DNA of 6,595 nucleotides from Candidatus Omnitrophota bacterium (GTDB taxonomy: Bacteria; Omnitrophota; JAUWXU01). The DNA is taken from assembly GCA_030616145.1 (NCBI GenBank), contig JAUWXU010000038.1:1-6595 (forward strand), given 5' to 3'. The position numbers were made by a program, and so were the translations under genes. A model generated the notes under the pieces. That model was not told where the DNA came from and ran no database searches. It saw nothing but the letters and a program-made list of their open reading frames with translations. Positions 1 through 5,097 of this stretch are shown piece by piece. The number at the start of each line of letters is the position of its first letter. Positions within the stretch are counted from its first letter, which is position 1.

Positions 1-287
1 GCTTCCTGCAACTCACTGCGGTCAATAATGCTTATGCTACCCGGTGGCTCTGCGAAATCAAGGGCATCGACTAGTAATATCGTATCCGGCTGATATTGAA
101 CAATCTTTTCCAGATAATTCTCCGGGGTCTCACCCGCATCGAGCAATAAGAATCTTCCATCCTGCGGAAAACTTCCTTTAAGCATCCGTATCAGTTCCGG
201 GCCCAGGCCATCGTCACCGCGAAGAATATTCCCGATACCGACAATAACAACCTTTTCTTTTAATATGCCTTTAAATATATTCTCCAT
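1..287 (-). CDS. hycI: HycI-type [NiFe]-hydrogenase maturation protease (N-terminal 95 residues, cut by window edge)
   Basis: This is a cytoplasmic endopeptidase of the HycI/HybD family, which removes the C-terminal peptide of the hydrogenase large subunit once nickel is inserted. The visible part has a hydrophobic strand leading into the family signature GIGNILRGDDGLGP (residues 17-30). It then has LLLDAGETPEN (47-57), matching the DGG.APEN region of E. coli HycI, and LLVDALDF followed by PPG (71-83). By family analogy D26 and D74 are nickel-sensing ligands; the third ligand, a histidine, would lie beyond the edge. The ATG at 287 is the only ATG, GTG or TTG between the upstream in-frame stop and the signature, so the start is secure even though no clear Shine-Dalgarno site precedes it. 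The gene begins 27 bases after the ferredoxin gene. Its presence is the strongest sign that the antiporter block belongs to a hydrogenase. HycI and other hydrogenase protease subtypes are hard to separate from a fragment. Confidence 0.93.
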   Translation of the reverse strand, partial: MENIFKGILKEKVVIVGIGNILRGDDGLGPELIRMLKGSFPQDGRFLLLDAGETPENYLEKIVQYQPDTILLVDALDFAEPPGSISIIDRSELQE

Positions 288-314
288 TTTATGTTTAAAA
301 TATAAGGAATTTCT

Positions 315-929
315 CTACTCTTTAGTAGTGAGTGTGGTTTCTCTTCGGCAACGGGCACAGAGAATCTTAATCCTGTCAGAGCGCCCCTTATCCCTCAACA
401 CCGATATAATGTTTTCATCTACAATTCCCAGTCTTCTAAGGTGAGATAGATACAAGGTGGGACTTGAAAAAGCGAGTTCTCCTATTCTTTCGGTTATCCA
501 CTTTAGATGGTCTTTACAAGCTATTGCCGAGCTGCATATCTCGCAAATCTGCAATTCTTTTTCAATAGTCTCATAGGCCTCTTTTCTGTTAAAAAAGGAA
601 AGTTCCCACTGATTGGATAATTTAATGCCCTGCTGGTCAGCGATACAGATGGCCTCGCACTGACCGCAGAAAATACAGACATCCGTATAATGGATCATTG
701 TTCTCTGGGAAATTCCTTTTTCATCAATTATATCTTCATGGGCGATTGCCCCTGAAGGACAAATCTCTTCGCAGGCCAGGCAGCCAACGCACTTGTCCTG
801 GTCAAATTCAGGCTGGCCCCTGAAATTCGGATGCGGCTTATGCGGCAGCTTAGGAAATTTAGACGTATAAGGCCCTTTGAACAGCGCCTTTATCGCCTCT
901 CCTAGCTCTCTTAACTTCGGAAGTTTCAT
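315..929 (-). CDS. hycF: HycF/NuoI-like subunit with two [4Fe-4S] clusters
   Basis: This is an electron-transfer subunit expected on the cytoplasmic side of a group 4 hydrogenase, relaying electrons to the small subunit. At 204 residues it is slightly longer than E. coli HycF (about 180) and clearly longer than archaeal MbhN. After a basic, proline-rich N-terminus comes NFRGQPEF (35-42), matching the NFRGKPE segment of HycF. The first cluster motif uses C47, C50, C53 and C57 and is followed by proline. The second uses C85, C88, C91 and C95 in the segment CIFCGQCEAIC, but isoleucine replaces the usual proline after C95. The IKLS sequence after cluster two is also HycF-like. The C-terminal part carries CxxC pairs at C129/C132 and C191/C194, plus C138, which could bind a further metal; E. 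coli HycF has comparable C-terminal pairs. The gene starts 15 bases after mnhG with a modest GTGGA ribosome site. The natural electron donor cannot be told from the sequence. Confidence 0.88.
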   Translation of the reverse strand: MKLPKLRELGEAIKALFKGPYTSKFPKLPHKPHPNFRGQPEFDQDKCVGCLACEEICPSGAIAHEDIIDEKGISQRTMIHYTDVCIFCGQCEAICIADQQGIKLSNQWELSFFNRKEAYETIEKELQICEICSSAIACKDHLKWITERIGELAFSSPTLYLSHLRRLGIVDENIISVLRDKGRSDRIKILCARCRRETTLTTKE

Positions 930-944
930 TTTTCCACTTATAGT

Positions 945-1280
945 TTACAGCCCGCCTTCCTTGTCCTCGGCATACCTATCCACAACGCTCCCCTTCCACA
1001 ATTTTACTCCAGATCTGTGCGCCCCTCTGGCAATAGCGTGGGCGGAAACAGGAGCGGTCAAGACCAAAAAGATGATGCATAAAAGTGATTTTATGCCGGC
1101 AGCTGTGGGTCCTAACATCAAAAATACGCCAAACAATATGCTGCATGTGCCTAAGGTCACGCATTTAGTAGAAGCCTGAAGACGATTATAGACGTCAGGC
1201 AGTCGAACCAATCCCAAACAGCCAAAGAAATCAAAGGTGAGTCCAATGCCAATAAGAATTATCCCAATTGTCTCATTCAT
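945..1280 (-). CDS. mnhG: MnhG/MrpG family antiporter subunit (MbhC-like)
   Basis: This is a small integral membrane subunit of Mrp-type cation-proton antiporters, and of Mbh-type hydrogenases, where the MnhG homologue is called MbhC. At 111 residues it has the usual family length. Three membrane segments are visible (about 4-24, 42-62 and 66-86), followed by a charged cytoplasmic tail. The diagnostic stretch is F16DFFG20, then RLPDVYNRLQAS and TK (26-39), the conserved R-L-P-D-x-Y-x-R-L signature. The ATG at 1280 is supported by a GGAG ribosome site eight bases upstream. It follows mnhF by 48 bases, the longest gap in the block, and leads into the ferredoxin gene after 15 bases. In characterised Mrp complexes this subunit is needed for assembly and activity; that role is assumed here. 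A second open frame on the same strand (976-1164) is only its shadow. Confidence 0.93.
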   Translation of the reverse strand: MNETIGIILIGIGLTFDFFGCLGLVRLPDVYNRLQASTKCVTLGTCSILFGVFLMLGPTAAGIKSLLCIIFLVLTAPVSAHAIARGAHRSGVKLWKGSVVDRYAEDKEGGL

Positions 1281-1284
1281 AATT

Positions 1285-1292
1285 CTCTCTCC
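1285..1292 (-). promoter_or_regulatory. Ribosome binding site for mnhG
   Basis: GGAGAGAG lies in the 48-base gap before mnhG, with its GGAG eight bases from the ATG at 1280. A well-placed site here suggests that mnhG is translated independently of mnhF. Confidence 0.7.
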
Positions 1293-1309
1293 GAATTCAT
1301 AACTTTTTT

Positions 1310-1328
1310 ATCTGGGTAATCTGTGGTT
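1310..1328 (-). repeat. Short intergenic repeat after mnhF (copy 1)
   Basis: Immediately after the mnhF stop the coding strand reads AACCACAGATTACCCAGAT. It contains two imperfect units, ACCACAGAT and TACCCAGAT, and shares ACCACAGATtAC with the gap after the NuoL-like gene at 5086-5097. It has no inverted partner nearby, so it is not a terminator. Function unknown. Confidence 0.5.
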
Positions 1329-1730
1329 TTATTCATCAAGGTCCCTTCCTTCTAAATATTTCGCCAATGCCAGTGTTCCGATAAAACTCTGCAGCGCCCA
1401 GACTATGCCTATATCTATATACCAGCTGCGGCCTGTGGGAATACACATAAGTGCGCAAAATCCCACAATCAATATTCCCAGTATATCAATGGCCACAATC
1501 CTGTCCGGCGCTGTTGGTCCCCGCAATATACGGTAAAGACATAAAAATGCGGATAAAAAAAGTATAATAAGACAGCGGCTAAAAAGTGGCACAAAGGGGA
1601 GGTCAGGATGAAAAAGAATCTTTATCGGATAAAATGTTATCCCCGCCAAAACACCTAATATAACGAACATGCCTATCAACCACCTGACTATTTTCATCCG
1701 ATTAGAACTCTTAATTTTATTCATGTCCAT
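1329..1730 (-). CDS. mnhF: MnhF/MrpF family antiporter subunit with N-terminal extension (MbhB-like)
   Basis: This is a small membrane subunit of the Mrp/Mbh ion-translocating module. The family core lies in the C-terminal two thirds: LYRILRGPTAPDR (65-77), then IVAID with the conserved D82, two further membrane segments, and the tail ALAKYLEGRD. MrpF proteins are usually about 85-100 residues with three membrane helices. This one is 133 residues because an extra hydrophobic segment (about 17-36) and a short proline-rich loop (P42 to P48) precede the core. The ATG at 1730 has no good ribosome site. M3 and M12 are possible alternative starts, and M12 has AAGAG upstream, but even a start at M12 keeps the extra helix. 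It begins 16 bases after mnhE. The family assignment is firm and the exact start is not. Confidence 0.9.
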   Translation of the reverse strand: MDMNKIKSSNRMKIVRWLIGMFVILGVLAGITFYPIKILFHPDLPFVPLFSRCLIILFLSAFLCLYRILRGPTAPDRIVAIDILGILIVGFCALMCIPTGRSWYIDIGIVWALQSFIGTLALAKYLEGRDLDE

Positions 1731-1746
1731 TTTTTAGAGAAGTCTT

Positions 1747-2253
1747 CTACTCAAAAATTCTTCTTAAAATCCGCTCAAAGCGTTCCACTATTATGCTGGT
1801 TGCCCTTTCAACATCCTTATCCTTTACGTCTATCCAGTGAACGTAGAGAAAACCCCTTTCCTTATCTATATCCACGCTTAATGTCCCCGGGGTCAAGGTA
1901 ATAGAATTGGCCAGAAAGGTCAAGCCCGTATCCGATTTCAAGCTTGTCTTCACCTTAACAATGCCTGGATTTATCGGCAGGTCTGGACGGATAATCCTTA
2001 TGATAACATCTATATTTGCCTTGATACATTCCCAGATAAACATCGGTAGATAATAAAAAAACCAGACATATCTTCTAAACTGGATAAAATGCTTGGGCCT
2101 GCTGGTAAACATATCACCGGTCATAAAGGCTACAAAGCCGGCAACTAAAATCCCCACTAAAAGGTGCTGGAAAAAATCTTGCCCGTCAGCCGGCCAGCTC
2201 AAAAGCAGCCACACAAAAAGACCCAGAATAAACAAGACAATTTTACTTTTCAT
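1747..2253 (-). CDS. mnhE: MnhE/MrpE family antiporter subunit (MbhA-like)
   Basis: This is the MrpE-type membrane subunit, 168 residues, close to the usual length of about 160. Two to three hydrophobic segments fill the N-terminal half (about 5-20, 31-45 and 62-77). A cytoplasmic domain follows with the family signature around NPGIVKVKTSLKSD (95-108), then T112, LANSITLTPGTLSVDID (114-130) and YVHWIDV. The ATG overlaps the stop of mnhD by four bases in an ATGA arrangement, with a GAGAG ribosome site just upstream, which suggests translational coupling. In Mrp complexes MrpE supports assembly and transport; in archaeal Mbh the homologue is MbhA. That it sits between mnhD and mnhF is the canonical Mrp order. 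Nothing in the sequence looks degraded or unusual. Confidence 0.94.
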   Translation of the reverse strand: MKSKIVLFILGLFVWLLLSWPADGQDFFQHLLVGILVAGFVAFMTGDMFTSRPKHFIQFRRYVWFFYYLPMFIWECIKANIDVIIRIIRPDLPINPGIVKVKTSLKSDTGLTFLANSITLTPGTLSVDIDKERGFLYVHWIDVKDKDVERATSIIVERFERILRRIFE

Positions 2254-3743
2254 TTTATACTCTCAAAGGTAACAGCAGCATAATCTTGTCCAATAGATAA
2301 AGCATCTTGCGCCATCTTAAGAAATACTTCCCTTATCCCGGGAAGTAAAAGCGCGCCTGTCGCTATACAGATTAAGGCCAACATAACCATAGATAATTTC
2401 ATCGTAAATGGGACTTCCAGAACACCCTTCCATTTATCTTTTAAACTCCCCAGGAAGGCGTATCTTTGCAGTTTCAGATAATATCCCAGGGTGATAATGC
2501 TTACTAAAATGGCAATCAAGCCCAAAATAGTATGGCCGCTTTTTATGGCGGCGAAGACAATAATCAATTTGCTCCAGAAGCCGCCTAAAGGTGGTATCCC
2601 GGATATAGACATTGAACCAATCAGGCTTGTGGTGCCGGTTAAAGGCATGCGCGCATTTAATCCGCCCATCTGCCTTAAGTCCCTGGTTCCTGTGGAATAT
2701 TCTATTGCCCCGGAGTTTAAGAAAAGAAGCGACTTAAATATGGCGTGATTGAAGAGATGAAAAATTGCCCCCAATAAAGCCAGCGGGGTGGCAATTCCTA
2801 AAGCTAAAACTATATATCCTATCTGGCTGATGCTGGAATAGGCCAGCATCCTTTTTATATCGGACTGTCCTATGGCCAGAAGTCCTCCTGCTACCATAGA
2901 TATGGTTCCTAAGGTCAGCAGGATATTCAATATTGAAGGAGCTATTCCTAACACATTGAAAAATATTCTCATCAAGGCATAGATACCCAAGACCTTAATC
3001 AAAAGTCCGGAAAGCATAGCGGAAATCGGCGCTGGCGCTGAAGGGTGGGCATCGGCGAGCCAGGCATGAAAGGGCATTATCGCAGCTTTAATACCAAATC
3101 CCACCAGAAATAGTACCGAGACAAAGGGAACTAATTTGCCTGGCCCATCGGCAATCAAGACCCGGCCCATATCGGCCATATTTAATGTGGAGGTAAAGCT
3201 GTATAAAAGGGCAATTCCCAGAAGAATAAATAACGAGGCGAGCTCTCCCACGACCATATATTTAAATGATGCCTCCAGTTCCTCCTTTTCAATTCCAAAG
3301 GCCACCAGGGCATAGCTGGCAATGGCGGCAATCTCTAAAAAGACAAACAGGTTAAACATATCTCCGGTAATAATCACGCCGTTCATACCCCCGAGCATCA
3401 GCATAAACAGGGTATAGAATTTCCATTTGGCGGTATATTTTTCCATATAGCTTATAGAAAATATAGTAATCAAAAAGGCGGTCAGATTGACCGTGACCAA
3501 CATAAAAGAGCTTAAACCATCCAGGACCATAGAAATGCCTATCGGAGGAATCCATCCGCCTACTTTATATACCTGAACGCCGGCTCCTTTGACTAAAAAT
3601 ATAGCACCTACGGAAAGAACTGTTAAAAGAAGCGTCCCTGAATTGGCTAAGATATCAGGAAGCCCCTTTGTCCTCTTACCTAAAAGAGAGATTAAAAATG
3701 CAGTGCCCAAGGGCACAACTACAAATAGAGGAACAATGTTCAA
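2250..3743 (-). CDS. mnhD: MnhD/MrpD family antiporter-like subunit (MbhH-like, NuoN/NuoM homologue)
   Basis: This is a 497-residue polytopic membrane protein of the proton_antipo_M family, about 14 helices, expected to carry one ion channel of the complex. The ion-path residues of the family are all present: E137 in TM5 (FLEIAAIASY), K219 in TM7 (FGIKAAIMPFHAW), K250 in TM8 (LLIKVLGIY), H329 and H333 (IFHLFNHAIFKS) and K337. E137 and K219 match the residues shown to matter in Bacillus MrpD. Other signatures are HPSAPAPISAM (233-243), KRMLAYSSISQIGY (297-310) and ISGIPPLGGFWSK. The start is a TTG at 3743, supported by AAGGAG nine bases upstream and by lack of a better start before the first helix; it overlaps the mnhC stop by four bases. 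It could also be called an Mbh-type MbhH. It appears intact and complete. Confidence 0.96.
   Translation of the reverse strand: MNIVPLFVVVPLGTAFLISLLGKRTKGLPDILANSGTLLLTVLSVGAIFLVKGAGVQVYKVGGWIPPIGISMVLDGLSSFMLVTVNLTAFLITIFSISYMEKYTAKWKFYTLFMLMLGGMNGVIITGDMFNLFVFLEIAAIASYALVAFGIEKEELEASFKYMVVGELASLFILLGIALLYSFTSTLNMADMGRVLIADGPGKLVPFVSVLFLVGFGIKAAIMPFHAWLADAHPSAPAPISAMLSGLLIKVLGIYALMRIFFNVLGIAPSILNILLTLGTISMVAGGLLAIGQSDIKRMLAYSSISQIGYIVLALGIATPLALLGAIFHLFNHAIFKSLLFLNSGAIEYSTGTRDLRQMGGLNARMPLTGTTSLIGSMSISGIPPLGGFWSKLIIVFAAIKSGHTILGLIAILVSIITLGYYLKLQRYAFLGSLKDKWKGVLEVPFTMKLSMVMLALICIATGALLLPGIREVFLKMAQDALSIGQDYAAVTFESIK
2829..2850. repeat. Perfect 8-bp inverted repeat inside mnhD
   Basis: GATGCTGG and CCAGCATC flank a six-base spacer. 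On the plus strand the hairpin is followed by CTTTTTAT, giving the look of an intrinsic terminator antisense to mnhD. The sequence encodes the conserved MLAYSSIS segment (residues 299-306), so chance from codon choice is the simplest explanation. Confidence 0.4.
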
Positions 3744-4075
3744 CCTTTCAGTCTCCTTATCTCGGTGATATCAAAGGTCTTGTATCTATCATAAATCCGC
3801 ATTGCGATGGCTATAAGCAAGGCAGTAGTGGCCAGCCCAATAACAATAGCGGTTAAGACCAGGGCCTGCGGAAGAGGGTCAACCATATTTTTTATGGTCT
3901 GACCTGCAGCAAGAATTGGTGCCCTACCGGCAAAGCGATAACCGAATAAAATAAATACCAGATTTACTGAATACTCTATTATTATTAAACCAATAATAAT
4001 CTTAATCAGGTTTCTTTTTACCAGGATACAATATAATCCGATAGAAAAAATAATAAAACATAAAAAATAGACCAT
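3740..4075 (-). CDS. mnhC: MnhC/MrpC family antiporter subunit (MbhG-like, NuoK homologue)
   Basis: This is a 111-residue, three-helix membrane protein homologous to NuoK of complex I. The N-terminal helix GLYCILVKRN leads into IIIGLIIIEYSVNLVF (26-41), and the third helix has the strongly conserved DPLPQALVLTAIVIG (66-80) typical of MrpC. E34 lies inside the second helix, roughly one helical turn from where NuoK has its essential Glu36, so a role in proton transfer is possible but inferred. The ATG at 4075 overlaps the mnhB stop by one base (TAATG) and has an excellent AAAGGAG ribosome site seven bases upstream. Its own stop overlaps the TTG start of mnhD. Length, motif and position between mnhB and mnhD all agree with MnhC. 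Confidence 0.95.
   Translation of the reverse strand: MVYFLCFIIFSIGLYCILVKRNLIKIIIGLIIIEYSVNLVFILFGYRFAGRAPILAAGQTIKNMVDPLPQALVLTAIVIGLATTALLIAIAMRIYDRYKTFDITEIRRLKG
3753..3758 (-). promoter_or_regulatory. Ribosome binding site deciding the TTG start of mnhD
   Basis: AAGGAG lies nine bases before the TTG at 3743. No ATG or GTG occurs between it and the first membrane helix, so TTG is the start. Confidence 0.75.
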
Positions 4076-4527
4076 TATTTTTCTCCTTTAGACTTTACCT
4101 TCAATAATACCAGAGCCGTAAAGATAGCAAAAAGACCCGCCCCCACCTTAAGAGAGATAGCGATATTACACAAAGGGATAATGCCGCTGCTAAAAAGGTT
4201 AAACGGGGTGCCTTTATCGACAAAAAAGTTCAAAAAGAAATATCCGCCCACAAAACCAAAGATAGCGATGGCAAGAAACATAACTGCCCCGATACTCTCA
4301 AATAAACCGGCTATCGGTCGAGAGACCTTCTTTAAAGCTACCTCTCTTCCAAAGGCCAACATCAGATGGATAAATGAGAGGGCAATAATCACTCCTCCGG
4401 CAAATCCTCCTCCGGGCGTGAGATGTCCGTGCAGCACTATATAGATGCCGTATAAAAGTATCAGTCCCACGGTGAGCCGGGTAATGGTCTTGACAATTAA
4501 GGTCATACCTTTGTGTTCTTTAATCAT
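4075..4527 (-). CDS. mnhB: MnhB/MrpB family antiporter subunit (MbhF-like)
   Basis: This is a 150-residue membrane protein with four predicted helices (about 16-32, 42-60, 72-99 and 115-143). The defining MnhB motif HGHLTPGGGFAGGVI (33-47) lies at the turn between helices one and two. The ATG at 4527 overlaps the preceding gene by eight bases; a GAGG sits about 12 bases upstream and AAGAG closer in. M8 is a possible alternative start, but its spacing to any ribosome site is poorer. In archaeal Mbh the equivalent is MbhF. In Mrp operons it follows mrpA, and here it follows the protein equivalent to the C-terminal part of MrpA, which fits. No unusual features beyond the overlap. Confidence 0.94.
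   Translation of the reverse strand: MIKEHKGMTLIVKTITRLTVGLILLYGIYIVLHGHLTPGGGFAGGVIIALSFIHLMLAFGREVALKKVSRPIAGLFESIGAVMFLAIAIFGFVGGYFFLNFFVDKGTPFNLFSSGIIPLCNIAISLKVGAGLFAIFTALVLLKVKSKGEK
4083..4089 (-). promoter_or_regulatory. Strong ribosome binding site for mnhC
   Basis: The coding strand reads AAAGGAG, seven bases before the ATG at 4075. It lies inside the last codons of mnhB and fixes the mnhC start despite the one-base overlap. Confidence 0.8.
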
Positions 4528-5065
4528 TCTCTTTTATAACCTCATCTTTTTTCTTTCGGCCGATTCGGCGCAAGACTGCCAACACACCGATTACTGCGGT
4601 AAAAAGCACTGTTGCCTCACCCAGGGTATCATAAGCGCGGAAATCTAAAATCACCGAACTTACTAAATTACTGGCCCCGGTCTTTGCCTGTCCGGTCTGG
4701 ATATAATTTTGGGCCACCCTCATCAGGGGCTCACCAAATTTAGGTAGCTCCTTTAAGGCAAGATAGGCGAAAAAGAGAAATGTTCCGATGAATATCAAAC
4801 TCACTATTGTAGTAATAAATCCCCGCATATCTTTAGTCGATACGGTATCTCTTTTCACCGTAGCTTTAATTAAGATAACCAGGCAGACGATCTCTACTGC
4901 CAATTGGGTGATAGCCAAATCCGGTGCCTTTAGGATCAAAAACGCTACCGATAAAGCCAACCCCGCTGCGCCCACAGCAACAACTGAGGAAAGCAGATCC
5001 TTTATCTGCACCGCAATATAGGAAGCGGCAATCATAAATAGTAAAATTAGGTATAATCCGATCAT
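4520..5065 (-). CDS. MbhD-MbhE two-domain protein (DUF4040; equivalent to the C-terminal part of MrpA)
   Basis: This 181-residue membrane protein joins two domains that are separate proteins, MbhD and MbhE, in the archaeal membrane-bound hydrogenase, and that form the C-terminal end of MrpA in Mrp antiporters. The MbhD (DUF4040) part covers about residues 1-70, with three helices and the signature LKAPDLAITQLAVEIV (45-60), including D49, Q54 and E58. The MbhE part covers about 80-167, with helices near 83-104 and 148-165 and the signature VILDFRAYDTLGEATVL (138-154), including D141, D146 and E150. These acidic residues line the proposed ion path in related complexes. The tail is highly charged. 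The ATG at 5065 is preceded by AGGG at a long spacing of about 14 bases, so translation may be weak or coupled. It lies 32 bases after the NuoL-like gene. Confidence 0.92.
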   Translation of the reverse strand: MIGLYLILLFMIAASYIAVQIKDLLSSVVAVGAAGLALSVAFLILKAPDLAITQLAVEIVCLVILIKATVKRDTVSTKDMRGFITTIVSLIFIGTFLFFAYLALKELPKFGEPLMRVAQNYIQTGQAKTGASNLVSSVILDFRAYDTLGEATVLFTAVIGVLAVLRRIGRKKKDEVIKEND

Positions 5066-5085
5066 TGTTTTTTTAAACCCTAGAT

Positions 5086-5097
5086 GTTATCTGTGGT
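5086..5097 (-). repeat. Short intergenic repeat after the NuoL-like gene (copy 2)
   Basis: Directly after the stop codon the coding strand reads ACCACAGATAAC, matching copy 1 at 11 of 12 positions. In both cases the word begins within two bases of the stop codon of a membrane subunit gene. It fills part of the 32-base gap before the MbhD-MbhE gene. Confidence 0.5.

Noticed and set aside
288..314. TATATT in the gap before the protease gene as a -10 promoter element
   Set aside because: No -35-like hexamer lies at a suitable distance, and AT-rich words are common in this sequence.
315..328. Small hairpin CTACT-4-AGTAG at the end of the ferredoxin gene as a terminator
   Set aside because: The stem is only five base pairs, is AT-rich, and lacks a T-run on the coding strand; the protease gene follows after 27 bases.
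877..1179. Plus-strand open frame of 100 codons, and similar ones at 2491-2748, 3668-3856, 4181-4444, 4445-4648, 4788-5021 and 5332-5514
   Set aside because: Each lies antisense to a gene with a clear family signature, has no recognisable motif and shows biased composition expected of a shadow frame.
945..5065. Stand-alone Mrp sodium/proton antiporter unrelated to a hydrogenase
   Set aside because: Not excluded, but less likely: the HycF-like and HycI-like genes follow mnhG at operon spacing, and the MrpA equivalent is split as in hydrogenase complexes.
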